From positions 1 through 52,776 of the forward strand of contig JALOAM010000002.1 in assembly GCA_023228765.1 (NCBI GenBank): a stretch of DNA of 52,776 bases, given 5' to 3'. The notes beneath the pieces are model-generated. The model did no database searches. It was not told the DNA's origin and saw only the letters and a program-made list of their open reading frames with translations. Origin of the DNA: Dehalococcoidia bacterium (GTDB taxonomy: Bacteria > Chloroflexota > Dehalococcoidia > UBA2979). Positions 41,989 to 50,581 of this stretch are shown piece by piece. Every line of letters starts with the position of its first letter. Position 1 is the stretch's first letter. Made by a program: the position numbers and the translations under genes.

Positions 41989-42663
41989 ATGCCTGACGCT
42001 TACCAGGTCCAGCCCCGCACCGTCGTCGGAAAGGCCGTGAAGCGCCTTCGCCGTGACGGTGTCCTTCCTGCCTCGATCTACGGTCGCGGCATCGAGTCGG
42101 TCGCCGTGCAGCTGCCGTACGTGGTCGCCCGCGATCTGATGAACGCGCACGGATACAACGCGCTCATCACCATCCAGGTGGAGGGTGAGGGCAAGCCTCG
42201 CCCCGTGGTGGTGAAGCAGGTCGACCAGGACCCGGTTTCCCGCCAGCTGTGGCACGTGGACTTCTATCAGGTGGACCTGAGCCGCAAGATCTCGGGCCCC
42301 GTGCCGGTGCACTTCGTCGGTGAGTCGCCGGCCGTCCGTGACCTGGGCGGCGTCTTCGTGATGCACGCGGACAGCGTGGTCGTCGAGGCCCTGCCGGCCG
42401 ACATGCCGATCGCGCTCGAGGTGTCCATGGACTCGCTGACCGAGTTCGACACCTACCTCTACGCGAAGGACGTCAAGACCGGCGCCGGCGTCGAGGTGGT
42501 CTCCGACCCGGACACGCTGCTCGCCGCCATCACCCGCCCGCGCCTGGCGCTGGACTCCTCCGACGAGGAGGGCATCGTCGAGGGCGAGCAGGCCGAGGGC
42601 GAAGCCGCGGCCGAGGGTGGCGAGGAAGCCCCCGCCGAGGAGGCCGCTGCCTCGGACGACTAG
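41989..42663 (+). CDS. rplY: 50S ribosomal protein bL25, CTC/long form
   Basis: Binds 5S rRNA in the large subunit. 224 residues from ATG 41989 (SD GAGGA). VQPRTVVGKAVKRLRRDGVLPASIYGRG is the L25 N-terminal domain, followed by the TL5/CTC C-terminal domain with DFYQVDLSRKISGPVPVHFVGES and an acidic tail rich in Glu/Ala (about residues 190-224). The long form is known as the general-stress CTC protein. The gene has its own promoter with a nested palindrome. It converges on rlmN, with stops 5 nt apart. Confidence 0.93.
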   Translation: MPDAYQVQPRTVVGKAVKRLRRDGVLPASIYGRGIESVAVQLPYVVARDLMNAHGYNALITIQVEGEGKPRPVVVKQVDQDPVSRQLWHVDFYQVDLSRKISGPVPVHFVGESPAVRDLGGVFVMHADSVVVEALPADMPIALEVSMDSLTEFDTYLYAKDVKTGAGVEVVSDPDTLLAAITRPRLALDSSDEEGIVEGEQAEGEAAAEGGEEAPAEEAAASDD

Positions 42664-42667
42664 CGCA

Positions 42668-43801
42668 TTACTCGCTGGGTTCAGACCTCTGGAACGCCGT
42701 CCCGCTCAACTCGAGCGGGGCGGCGTTCTGCTTCATGACGTCCGTGCGCAGCTGGCCGCAGGCGGCGGCGATCTCCTGGCCACGCTCGACGCGCACCGTG
42801 GCGTTCACGCCGTGCGCCTGCAGCTCGCGCTGGAAGGCGCGGACGCGCTCGCGGCTCGGCGGACGCAGGCCGGGGCCGGCCGTGGGGTTGTACGGGATCA
42901 GGTTCACGTGTGCCTGGATGCCGCGGATGCGGGCCGCGAGGGCGCGCGCCTGCTCCGGTGAGTCGTTCACGTGGTCCAGCAAGGCATACGCGAAGGTGAC
43001 GCGCCGACCGCGCTTCGCGACGTAGCCCCGTGACGCCTCGATGAGCTCGTCGATGCTGGTGCCGCCCGCCGTGCGAATGAGCTGGCGACGGAGGTCGTCG
43101 TCGGGCGCGTGGAGGGAGACCGTGAGGCCGATCTGGAACCCCTCGTCACCGAGCCGGTCGATGGCCCTCACGAGGCCCACCGTGGAGACGGTGATGCCTC
43201 GCTGGCGCATGTCGAGGCCCTCCGGCCGCACCATCCAGCGGATCGCGGCGACAGTGGCGTCGTAGTTCGCCAGCGGCTCGCCCATGCCCATGAACACCAC
43301 GTTGGTGACGCGCCGCTGGCGGGTGAAGTGCAACACCTGCGCAAGGATCTCGGCGGCGCTCAGGTTCCTCGTGAAGCCCTGCTGGCCCGTGGCGCAGAAC
43401 GTGCAGCCCATGGCGCATCCCACCTGCGTGGAGACGCACACCGTCGTGCGGTCGGGGAGGGCGCCCGCCTCGGGATCTTCGTCGCCGCTCTCGTAGTCCA
43501 TGCGGACCGCCTCGACGGCGTCGCTCTGCGTGCCAGTGGAGGGGCCGAGGTCCAGGAGCACCTTCGTCGTCGCCCCGTCGTCCGCCGTGCGCTCCGCGAT
43601 GACCGGGAGCGTCGCGATCTCGAATGCCTCGGCGAGCCGGGCGCGGAGGGCAGCCGGGAGGTTCGTCATCTCCTCGAACGTGGTCGCGCCGTGCCGCAGC
43701 GCCCACTGCGCGATCTGCTTCGCGCGGAACGCCGGCTCACCCCACGAGGCGAGCTCCGCCTCGAGGTCTTCGAGCGACAGGTCCAGGAGATGTCGGGTCA
43801 T
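42668..43801 (-). CDS. rlmN: 23S rRNA (adenine2503-C2)-methyltransferase, radical SAM
   Basis: Methylates A2503 of 23S rRNA, and tRNA A37 in some species. 377 residues from ATG 43801. The radical-SAM cluster is CAMGCTFC (Cys-x3-Cys-x2-Cys) in GCAMGCTFCATGQQGFTRNLS, with GMGEPLANYD next. Two further cysteines needed by the mechanism are in VCVSTQVGC and in the C-terminal AAACGQL. RlmN is also the enzyme whose paralogue Cfr gives resistance, but nothing here indicates Cfr. Follows fmt on the minus strand with a 44-nt gap. Confidence 0.93.
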   Translation of the reverse strand: MTRHLLDLSLEDLEAELASWGEPAFRAKQIAQWALRHGATTFEEMTNLPAALRARLAEAFEIATLPVIAERTADDGATTKVLLDLGPSTGTQSDAVEAVRMDYESGDEDPEAGALPDRTTVCVSTQVGCAMGCTFCATGQQGFTRNLSAAEILAQVLHFTRQRRVTNVVFMGMGEPLANYDATVAAIRWMVRPEGLDMRQRGITVSTVGLVRAIDRLGDEGFQIGLTVSLHAPDDDLRRQLIRTAGGTSIDELIEASRGYVAKRGRRVTFAYALLDHVNDSPEQARALAARIRGIQAHVNLIPYNPTAGPGLRPPSRERVRAFQRELQAHGVNATVRVERGQEIAAACGQLRTDVMKQNAAPLELSGTAFQRSEPSE

Positions 43802-43845
43802 CGATCCAGCGTACGTGCTTCCTGCCGATACGGGCGTGACGAGGC

Positions 43846-44829
43846 CTACCCGAGGCGGCTGCCGATCAGCTCCCGGTCCCCGTTGAGGTAGGCCTCGATC
43901 GGGGTGGGGCGCTTGCCGGGGCGTTGCACCTCCAGCAGCGCGAGGGCGCCCGTGCCGCAGGCGACGAGGGCGCGCGCGGTGCGGCCAGGGAGGAGCGGGG
44001 TGAGGTCCTCCCCGTCGCCGGGGAGGACGGTGCCGGGCGCGACGTCCGAGGTAAACGCGGCGGGGAGGTCGACCGGCCACGCCTGGTGGACGAGGAACGG
44101 TTCGCCTCGGTAGGTGGTGGTGGCGAGGGGCCAGGGGTGGAAGGCGCGGACGCGCCGCCAGATCGCCTCGGCGGGCTGCGACCAGTCGATCGTGCCGTCC
44201 GCCCTCGAGAGCTTGGGGGCAAACGTGGCCTCCGAGGCGTCCTGTGGGCGCTCCTCGACCTCGCCGGCGACCCAGCGGGGGAGGGTGTGGGCGAGGAGCT
44301 GCGCGCCGAGGTCGGCGATGCGATCCGTGAGCGTGCCGGCGGTGTCGAGCGGGTCGATGTGCGTCTCGACCTGCGCGAGGATCGGGCCCGCGTCCACCTC
44401 GCGGACGACGCGCATGATCGTCGCGCCGCTGCTGACGTCCCCCGCGAGGATCGCGCTCGCGACCGGCGACGCGCCGCGGTGGCGCGGCAGCAGCGAGGCG
44501 TGCACGTTCACGACCTGGTACGGGAAGGCCTCCAGCAGGTGGTTGGGCAGGATGTGGCCGGAGGCGGCCACGACGCCCACGTCCGGCGCCAGCGCGCGGA
44601 GCGCCTCGGTGGTGTCGCGGCGCACCTTCTCGGGCTGGAAGAACGTGGTGACGCCGGCGGCGACGGCCGCGAGTTTCACCGCCGTCATCTGTGGTGCGCC
44701 ACTGCGGCCCCTCGGGCGGTCCGGCTGGGTGACCACGGCAACCACCGCGGCGTCCGGGAGGCCGAGGCAGGCGCGGAGGCTGGGGACGGCGTAGTCGGGG
44801 GAGCCGAAGAAGACGATGCGGGTCACCAT
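43846..44829 (-). CDS. fmt: Methionyl-tRNA formyltransferase
   Basis: Adds the formyl group to initiator Met-tRNA. 327 residues from ATG 44829. N-terminal formyltransferase domain with RIVFFGSPDYAVPSL, ASGHILPNHLLEAFPYQVVNVHASLLPRHRG (the catalytic Asn-His region near residue 108) and GATIMRVVREVDAGPIL. The C-terminal tRNA-binding domain includes AIWRRVRAFHPWP. 10 nt separate it from the preceding family-5 binding-protein gene, and a pair of near-identical 11-nt ATGGTGACNCG blocks flank the start. Confidence 0.94.
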   Translation of the reverse strand: MVTRIVFFGSPDYAVPSLRACLGLPDAAVVAVVTQPDRPRGRSGAPQMTAVKLAAVAAGVTTFFQPEKVRRDTTEALRALAPDVGVVAASGHILPNHLLEAFPYQVVNVHASLLPRHRGASPVASAILAGDVSSGATIMRVVREVDAGPILAQVETHIDPLDTAGTLTDRIADLGAQLLAHTLPRWVAGEVEERPQDASEATFAPKLSRADGTIDWSQPAEAIWRRVRAFHPWPLATTTYRGEPFLVHQAWPVDLPAAFTSDVAPGTVLPGDGEDLTPLLPGRTARALVACGTGALALLEVQRPGKRPTPIEAYLNGDRELIGSRLG

Positions 44830-44839
44830 CGCGTCACCA

Positions 44840-46498
44840 TCAGTCTGCGATCCTCCAGCGGGTGATGTCCTGGAAACGGCTCGCCGGGTCGACGAGCAGC
44901 ATCGGCTCGAACCCCGCGAGGCCTGAGGGGTGGACGTAGGTCATCGTCGGGTAGGCGATCACCACGCTCGCGCCGAGCTCCTCGAACCGCGCCTGGAAGA
45001 GACCGTACAGCTCGCGCCGCTCCGCGACGTCGAGCGAGGTACGGGCGGCCTCCATCAGCGCGTCCGCCTCCGGGTCGCTGAACGCGGCGACGTTCCCGAG
45101 GCCGATCTGCGAGGTATGCCACGCCGCGTAGGGGTCCGGGTCCGGAGGGGTCTCCCACCCGAACAGCGCGAGGTCGTAGTTGCCGGTGCGCAGGTACTCA
45201 TTCACCACGCGCTGCGCAGGCGCTGTCACCAGTTCCACGGTGACACCCGCTTCCGCGAACTGGCGTACGAGGCCCTCCGCGAGCGCGGTGCGCGCGGGCT
45301 CGCCGTTTGTCACGAGCTCCAGTGTCAGCGGTTCGCCGTCGCGGATGCGCCGGCCCTCGGCGTCGCGTTCCCACTGGGCGGCGGCCCAGAGTGACTCCGC
45401 ATCGGCGGGGGGCGGCTCGCCTCCCGCGTCGGCGTCCTCGGAGAGCACGTCGCCGGGCTCGGCGTGGAGGTAGGAGTCGGGCGGGACCACGCCGGCGCCC
45501 GGGACCTGTGGCGTCGCGCTGCCCTCGACGAGGGCGACCGTGTCCACCGAGGCGGCGAGCGCCGCGCGCGTCCGTGCGTCCGTGAGCGGACCGCGCTGGT
45601 TGTTGAAGTAGAGGATGGTCTGCGCGTCCGTGGTCAGGCGCGTCGCGGTCAGCGAGGAGCGCGTGGCGGTGACGCCCTCGATCGCCGCGGCCTCGACGAA
45701 GTCCGGGAGGAGGGCGGCGTCCACCTCGCCGGCCTCGATCCAATCGAGCTGTTCGGCCTCGGACTCCGCGAAGCGCAGGACGAGCTCGGTGATGGGGGGC
45801 GTCCCCCGGAAGTACGAGGTGTTGTGGCGCAGCCGCGCGCTGCCATCGCTCAGCGAGGTGAGGCGGTAGGGGCCGGTCCCCACCGGTTCGCGGTCGAACG
45901 GGCGGGTGTCGAAGCCCTGTCCTGCCTCCATCTGCTCACGGAGATGTTCCGGCAGGAGGCCGAGCGTGGCCCGCACGAGGAAGTCGGCCGCGGGCTCCGG
46001 CAGGCGGATGAGCACCGTGAGGGCGTCGTCCACGAAGACCTGGACGCCCTCCCACTCCGCCTTGAGCGCAGCCGGGCCGTTGAAGTCCTCCGCCTGGATG
46101 CGGCCGATGGTGTAGGCGACGTCCTGGGCGTCGAATGCCGCGCCGTCATGCCAGGTGACGTTGGGCCTCAGGTGGAAGGTGTAGGTGAGCCGGTCGTCCG
46201 TCACCTCCCAGCGCTCGGCGAGGTCGGGCTCCGGCGCGCCGTCCGCCCTCAGGCGGGTCAGGCCGCTGAAGATGAGGGCGGTGAGGTCGGCCTCCGCCTG
46301 GGTTGCGTGCTCCGCGAGGGGGTTGATGCGCGTCGGGGTGCCGAGGACGGCCTCGCGGTACACGGTCGTGGAGGAGCCAGCTGCCTCGTCCGCCGCGAGC
46401 CAGCCGATCGCGAGCGTCGCGACACCGACCGCGAGCAGGGCGGTGAGGGCACCTCGACGGTGGATGTTGGTGAGGAGGGTGGAGAGGGCCGGCGGCAT
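44840..46498 (-). CDS. Family-5 ABC substrate-binding protein, second copy
   Basis: 552 residues with an N-terminal hydrophobic helix (about 16-36) and no lipobox Cys. The fold shows REAVLGTPTRINPLAEHATQAEADL, then the signature block DLAERWEVTDDRLTYTFHLRPNVTWHDGAAFDAQDVAYT, GTGPYRLTSL, and GWETPPDPDPYAAWHTSQ in the C-terminal lobe. Relation to the oppA-like protein at 12367 is family-level only. No permeases or ATPase are adjacent. The secG-SBP5-fmt-rlmN arrangement is what I would expect from some Chloroflexota; it may be transcribed with secG. Confidence 0.88.
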   Translation of the reverse strand: MPPALSTLLTNIHRRGALTALLAVGVATLAIGWLAADEAAGSSTTVYREAVLGTPTRINPLAEHATQAEADLTALIFSGLTRLRADGAPEPDLAERWEVTDDRLTYTFHLRPNVTWHDGAAFDAQDVAYTIGRIQAEDFNGPAALKAEWEGVQVFVDDALTVLIRLPEPAADFLVRATLGLLPEHLREQMEAGQGFDTRPFDREPVGTGPYRLTSLSDGSARLRHNTSYFRGTPPITELVLRFAESEAEQLDWIEAGEVDAALLPDFVEAAAIEGVTATRSSLTATRLTTDAQTILYFNNQRGPLTDARTRAALAASVDTVALVEGSATPQVPGAGVVPPDSYLHAEPGDVLSEDADAGGEPPPADAESLWAAAQWERDAEGRRIRDGEPLTLELVTNGEPARTALAEGLVRQFAEAGVTVELVTAPAQRVVNEYLRTGNYDLALFGWETPPDPDPYAAWHTSQIGLGNVAAFSDPEADALMEAARTSLDVAERRELYGLFQARFEELGASVVIAYPTMTYVHPSGLAGFEPMLLVDPASRFQDITRWRIAD

Positions 46499-46516
46499 CG
46501 GGCGCCCGGGCCGCGG

Positions 46517-46741
46517 CTAAGACGCCGCGACGCTCCAGGCGGAGATGCCGATGAAGACGATGACCACGAGGATCGTCAGCCGGTGCATGGACCGCTGCAT
46601 CCCTCGGCGCGTCCGGAAGGAGGCATCCTGCCCGCCGAGCGCGGCGCCGAACCCCGTCCCGCGTACCTGCATCAGCACGAGCACGATGAGCAGGGTGGAG
46701 ATCAGGATGGTGGCGATGGACAGGAAGTCGCGTAGTTCCAT
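46517..46741 (-). CDS. secG: Protein-export membrane protein SecG
   Basis: Small SecYEG subunit, 74 residues, from ATG 46741. Two hydrophobic helices (IATILISTLLIVLVLMQV and LTILVVIVFIGISAWSVA) are joined by GFGAALGGQDASFRTRRG, the SecG loop. A TAGCCT box with 9 nt to the ATG makes it possibly near-leaderless. It lies 41-44 kb from yajC/secD/secF, which is usual. It is between yvcK and the second SBP5. Confidence 0.9.
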   Translation of the reverse strand: MELRDFLSIATILISTLLIVLVLMQVRGTGFGAALGGQDASFRTRRGMQRSMHRLTILVVIVFIGISAWSVAAS

Positions 46742-46785
46742 GGTCAGAGCAGGCTACGGCTCGCCACCATCAGCAGCAACTTGTT

Positions 46786-46801
46786 CCCGGCAACAGCCGG
46801 G
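46786..46801 (-). terminator. Short hairpin after yvcK
   Basis: CCCGGC (46786-46791), loop aaca, GCCGGG (46796-46801), 18 nt beyond the yvcK stop. On the minus strand it precedes AACAAG. Moderate strength. Confidence 0.4.
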
Positions 46802-46818
46802 GGTCGCCTCGGGGCAGG

Positions 46819-48162
46819 CTAGCCGGCGGCCACCTCGTCCTTCACTTCGTCCTTGAACGCCACGCTCACCTGCGCGCGCAGGTCGCGCTCGTAGTAGGCG
46901 CGCATCAGCGAGGAGGCGAGGCGTTCCGCGTCGTGGCGGTAGCGCTTCTCGGAGTCCACGAGGTCGGCGAGCACGAGGCGCGCTGCGCCGTAGTCCCCGT
47001 CGCCCGGCGCCACCACCGGCTGCGATTGCCACTCGGCAGGGAGGGGCCCGGCGGGCAGGTTGCTGTTCGCGAGCACCGCGTCACAGACATCGTCGCGGCC
47101 GAGGTGCCGGCGCAGCACCGCGAGGTGATCCGCGGCGTTGTAGTGGTCCGTCTCCCCGTGCTGCGTGGCGACGTTCGAGATGAACACGGTGTAGCCGTTG
47201 GACTCCTGCAGGGCGCGGTTGATCCCCCGCACCAGCAGGTTCGGCAGGATCGAGGTGTAGAGGCTGCCGGGCCCGATGATGATCAGGTCCGCGTTCCGGA
47301 TCGCCGCGACGGCGAGCGGGTTCGCCTCGACCTCGCGGGGTTCGAGGCGAACCTCCTGCGGCGGGACGCCTCGCGACGGGACGTGGGACTCGCCGCGGAC
47401 CTCCGTGCCGTCGTCCCAACGGGCGACGAGGGCGACGTCGCCGAGGCTCGAGGGGAGGATGCGGCCGCGGACGGCGAGCACGCGCGAGGTCTCCTCGATC
47501 GCGGTCTCGACGCTGCCCGTGACCTCTGCCATCGCGGCGATGAACAGGTTGCCGAACGAGTGGCCGGCGAGGCCGTCGCCCGCGCGCTCATCGAAGCGGT
47601 ACTGGAAGAGCTCCGTGACGAGGGGTTCAGCCTCGGCGAGGGAGGCGATGCAGTTGCGGATGTCTCCCGGCGGGATCACCTTCAGGTTCTGCCGCAGCTT
47701 CCCGGAAGAACCACCGTCGTCCGCCACGGTCACGATCGCGGTGAGGTTGGCGGTGTATTCCTTCAGACCGCGCAACAGGTTCGAGAGGCCCGTCCCGCCG
47801 CCGATGGCGACGATCTTCGGCCCGCGCCCCCTCGTGCGGTTGCGGTAGACGGCGTCGAAGACGTCCGTCGGAGCACTGGAGGGCGGCATGACGGCGAGGG
47901 CGACCGACTGGTTCAGCTTCCATGCGGCGACCAGCGTGAGGGTGGCCGCACCCGAGATGAAGAGCAGACCACGCGCCCAGCGCGGGATGAACTGCAGCGT
48001 GACGTAGTACGCCCACTCCGGGAACGTGAAGGTCGTGTACGCCTCGCGGAGGAGGTACGCGAAGCCCAGCGCCATGATCGCGATGGCGACCAGCAGCAGC
48101 AGCAGCCACCGCTTGATGTGCAGTCCGAAGTACAGCCACTTCGTGAAATTGTCGCGACTCAA
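46819..48162 (-). CDS. yvcK: YvcK/CofD-like protein with N-terminal two-helix membrane anchor
   Basis: YvcK is needed for growth on gluconeogenic carbon and for wall synthesis; it binds UDP-GlcNAc. 447 residues from TTG 48162. Residues 1-112 are extra: two TM helices (about 19-37 and 63-81) and a linker. The YvcK/CofD domain begins at 114 with KIVAIGGGTGLSNLLRGLK; VADDGGSSGKLRQ and GHSFGNLFIAAM follow, and IIGPGSLYTSILPNLLV. The SD is GAGG. B. subtilis YvcK (~317 residues) lacks the anchor, though similar fusions may exist in Chloroflexota. Confidence 0.9.
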   Translation of the reverse strand: MSRDNFTKWLYFGLHIKRWLLLLLVAIAIMALGFAYLLREAYTTFTFPEWAYYVTLQFIPRWARGLLFISGAATLTLVAAWKLNQSVALAVMPPSSAPTDVFDAVYRNRTRGRGPKIVAIGGGTGLSNLLRGLKEYTANLTAIVTVADDGGSSGKLRQNLKVIPPGDIRNCIASLAEAEPLVTELFQYRFDERAGDGLAGHSFGNLFIAAMAEVTGSVETAIEETSRVLAVRGRILPSSLGDVALVARWDDGTEVRGESHVPSRGVPPQEVRLEPREVEANPLAVAAIRNADLIIIGPGSLYTSILPNLLVRGINRALQESNGYTVFISNVATQHGETDHYNAADHLAVLRRHLGRDDVCDAVLANSNLPAGPLPAEWQSQPVVAPGDGDYGAARLVLADLVDSEKRYRHDAERLASSLMRAYYERDLRAQVSVAFKDEVKDEVAAG

Positions 48163-48194
48163 GCGAACCTCGATGTCGCCCGCCCCAGAGGAGA

Positions 48195-48223
48195 AGTAAA
48201 GGTCGGCCCGATCACGCGGTCAA
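48195..48223 (-). promoter_or_regulatory. Promoter of yvcK
   Basis: On the minus strand TTGACC (48218-48223), exactly 17 nt, TTTACT (48195-48200). This is the best sigma-70-type match in the window, 32 nt before the TTG start. Confidence 0.65.
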
Positions 48224-48311
48224 CCGCGGAACGTTGATGGCCGGTTACGAGTCCTTGGCAGGTGCCGCCTCGGGAGTAGGAACGTTGGGGGGTGTCAGGC
48301 GTTCGGTTACC

Positions 48312-49781
48312 TCAGGCGTCCAGGTGCTTCCGCAGGAGTTCCGACACGGTGTTGGCATCCGCGCGGCCCTTCGCTTCGCGCATCACCTGGCCCACGAGGA
48401 ACCCGATCGCGCTCTGCTTTCCGGCGCGGTAGTCCTCCACCGGCTTCGGGTTCGCCTCGATCGCCGCGACCACGAGGGCGTCGATGGCGCCCTCGTCGCT
48501 GACGGCGCCCAGGCCCTGCGCCTCCACGATCGCCTTCGGCATCTGGCCGGACTCGAACGCGACGCCGAGGACCTCCTTCGCGGTGGTCGCCGTGATCGCC
48601 TTCGACTCCACGAGGGCGACGAGTTCCGCGACGTGCGCGGGGGTCACCGGTGTGTCAGACAGCTCGGCTTCCTGGCCGCGCTCGTTCAGGTGCCGCGCGA
48701 CCTCCCCGATGAACCAGAGGGCGACCGGTCGTGCGAGGTCCCCGCCCGCGGCGCGGACGGCCTCCTCGAACGCCTCGGAGCGTTCGCGGGAGTCGGTGAG
48801 GGTGCGAGCTTCGTCGGCGGAGAGCCCGTACTCGGCCTCGAAGCGGGCGCGGCGGGCGTCCGGCAGCTCCGGCATCGCCGCGCGGACCTCGTCCAGGAGG
48901 GCAGCGTCGATCAGCATCGGGGGGAGATCCGGCTCCGGGAAGTACCGGTAGTCGTTGGCCTCCTCCTTGGAGCGCTGGGAGACGGTCTCGCCGGTGGCGT
49001 CCACGTAGCCGCGCGTCTCCTGCACGATGCGCTCGCCCGTGTCGAGGCAGCGCGACTGCCGCTCGATCTCGAACTCGATCGCCCGCTGCACGGAGCGGAA
49101 CGAGTTCATGTTCTTCACCTCGACCTTGGTGCCGAGCGTGGTCTCACCTCGAGGACGGATCGAGACGTTGGCGTCGCAGCGGAGCTGCCCCTTCTCCATG
49201 TCCGCGTCCGCGATCTGCAGGTAGCGCATCGTCTGGCGCAGCTTCCGGAGGAACGCCGCTGCCTCCGCGCCGGAGTGCATGTCCGGCTTCGTGACTAGCT
49301 CCATCAGCGGCGAGCCGGAGCGGTTCACATCGATCAGCGAGTAGCCCTCGGCGCCATCGTCGCGGTGGAGGAGGCGCGCGGTGTCCTCCTCGAGGTGGAT
49401 GCGCTCCAGGTGGACGACCTGCGGGACGCCGTCGACCTCGATCTCCAGTTCGCCGCCGAGGCAGAACGGCTGGTCGTACTGCGAGATCTGGTAGCCCTTC
49501 ACGAGGTCGGGGTAGGGGTAGTTCTTGCGGTCGAACTTGGCGAAGTTCGGGATCTCACAGCCCAGCGCGAGCCCGGCCATGATCGTGTAGGTCACCGCCT
49601 GCTGGTTGATCACCGGCAGCATCCCCGGCATCCCGAGGCAGACCGAGCAGACGTGCGTGTTAGGCGCGGTGTCGAAGTATTCGCGGTCGCAGCCGCAGAA
49701 CATCTTCGACTTCGTCTTGAGCTGGATGTGCACTTCCACGCCGATGACGGCTTCGTAGTCGGTCTTGATCTGCGTGGTCAT
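48312..49781 (-). CDS. gatB: Aspartyl/glutamyl-tRNA amidotransferase subunit B
   Basis: tRNA-binding subunit of GatCAB, which converts Asp-tRNA-Asn and Glu-tRNA-Gln to the amidated forms. 489 residues from ATG 49781 with an AGGAGCGGAGC SD. It has YEAVIGVEVHIQLKTKSKMFCGC, DRKNYPYPDLVKGYQISQYDQPF, EEDTARLLH and DVNRSGSPLMELVTKPD, all family-typical, and the C-terminal YqeY-like/tail domain (about 400-489, ending SELLRKHL). gatA and gatC are not in the window. The presence of gatB fits a non-discriminating AspRS (10377-12206). Confidence 0.94.
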   Translation of the reverse strand: MTTQIKTDYEAVIGVEVHIQLKTKSKMFCGCDREYFDTAPNTHVCSVCLGMPGMLPVINQQAVTYTIMAGLALGCEIPNFAKFDRKNYPYPDLVKGYQISQYDQPFCLGGELEIEVDGVPQVVHLERIHLEEDTARLLHRDDGAEGYSLIDVNRSGSPLMELVTKPDMHSGAEAAAFLRKLRQTMRYLQIADADMEKGQLRCDANVSIRPRGETTLGTKVEVKNMNSFRSVQRAIEFEIERQSRCLDTGERIVQETRGYVDATGETVSQRSKEEANDYRYFPEPDLPPMLIDAALLDEVRAAMPELPDARRARFEAEYGLSADEARTLTDSRERSEAFEEAVRAAGGDLARPVALWFIGEVARHLNERGQEAELSDTPVTPAHVAELVALVESKAITATTAKEVLGVAFESGQMPKAIVEAQGLGAVSDEGAIDALVVAAIEANPKPVEDYRAGKQSAIGFLVGQVMREAKGRADANTVSELLRKHLDA

Positions 49782-49829
49782 GTGCTGCTCCGCTCCTGTC
49801 CTCAATCGTACCGTGCGGCATCGGCAGGG

Positions 49830-49854
49830 CCGAGGGCCCCACGAGCGCCCTCGG
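49830..49854. promoter_or_regulatory. 8-bp inverted repeat between divergent gatB and DUF402 genes
   Basis: CCGAGGGC (49830-49837) and GCCCTCGG (49847-49854) overlap the expected -35 of the DUF402 promoter. Possible operator; no partner known. Confidence 0.35.
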
Positions 49855-49864
49855 ACGGCGGGCG

Positions 49865-49870
49865 TACAAT
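49865..49870 (+). promoter_or_regulatory. Putative -10 (leaderless) of the DUF402 gene
   Basis: TACAAT followed by 6 nt and ATG 49877. No SD. Confidence 0.55.
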
Positions 49871-49876
49871 CGGGAC

Positions 49877-50521
49877 ATGCCGCCTGAGCCCGAGCAACCG
49901 CTACTCCCGCCGCTGGACGACGCCGCGGCAGGGACGCCGATCCGCGTCCTCTCGACGAAGTACGACGGCTCGCCGCACTACGACTACTGGGCGCGCCTGA
50001 TCGATCAGCACGGCAGCGTGATCCGCGTCGTGTCCGAGGCCGGCACGCCCACGAGCGGGTATCGCGGTAACGGTGTCTTGCGCAGCGGGATGACGCAGCT
50101 GTTCTTCACGGACCGCTGGTACAACGTCTTCCACAACTATGACCCGGTCGGCCGGCTGGGGATGCACTGGTACGCCAACATCGGCACCCCCGCACGGATC
50201 GAGGGCGACACCCTCCACTGGATCGACCTCGATCTTGACCTCATGTGCACGAACACGCTGAAGTCGCCGCTGGCGGGACAGCGTCGCTGGCACCGGCCCG
50301 GCGCGAACGGCGACGGGGACGCGTGGGTCTTCGTGGACGACGAGGACGAGTTCGCCGAGCACCGCGAGCAGATGGCCTACCCGCTGGACGTCGTGGAGCA
50401 TGCGGAAGCAGCGCTCGAGGAGCTCTTGGCGCTATCGCATGACTTCGCGTTCCCGCTGGACCATGCCTCGCACCTCCCGCCGGAGGTGCTCTCGCGCGTG
50501 GCTCGGTCGCGCCGGGGCTGA
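49877..50521 (+). CDS. DUF402 family protein
   Basis: 214 residues. DUF402 proteins include FomD-like phosphohydrolases and nucleoside di/triphosphatases; function here is unassigned. Pattern: IRVLSTKYDGSPHYDYWARLI (strand pair), LFFTDRWYNVFHNYDPVG, then WYANIGTPARIEGDTLHWIDLDLDLM, in which the aspartates bind Mg in relatives. The C-terminal part ends with a helix of EHAEAALEELLALSHD. The start at 49877 follows a TACAAT box. Divergent from gatB, 95 nt away. Confidence 0.82.
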   Translation: MPPEPEQPLLPPLDDAAAGTPIRVLSTKYDGSPHYDYWARLIDQHGSVIRVVSEAGTPTSGYRGNGVLRSGMTQLFFTDRWYNVFHNYDPVGRLGMHWYANIGTPARIEGDTLHWIDLDLDLMCTNTLKSPLAGQRRWHRPGANGDGDAWVFVDDEDEFAEHREQMAYPLDVVEHAEAALEELLALSHDFAFPLDHASHLPPEVLSRVARSRRG

Positions 50522-50568
50522 CGAGTCGCCGGAGTCCCCTCACAGGGTGGTCGCGGCCGTCGTTCGCG

Positions 50569-50574
50569 TAGACT
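50569..50574 (+). promoter_or_regulatory. Putative -10 (leaderless) of rarA
   Basis: TAGACT followed by 7 nt and ATG 50582; no SD. The same hexamer as at 9344-9349. Confidence 0.45.
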
Positions 50575-50581
50575 CGACGGC

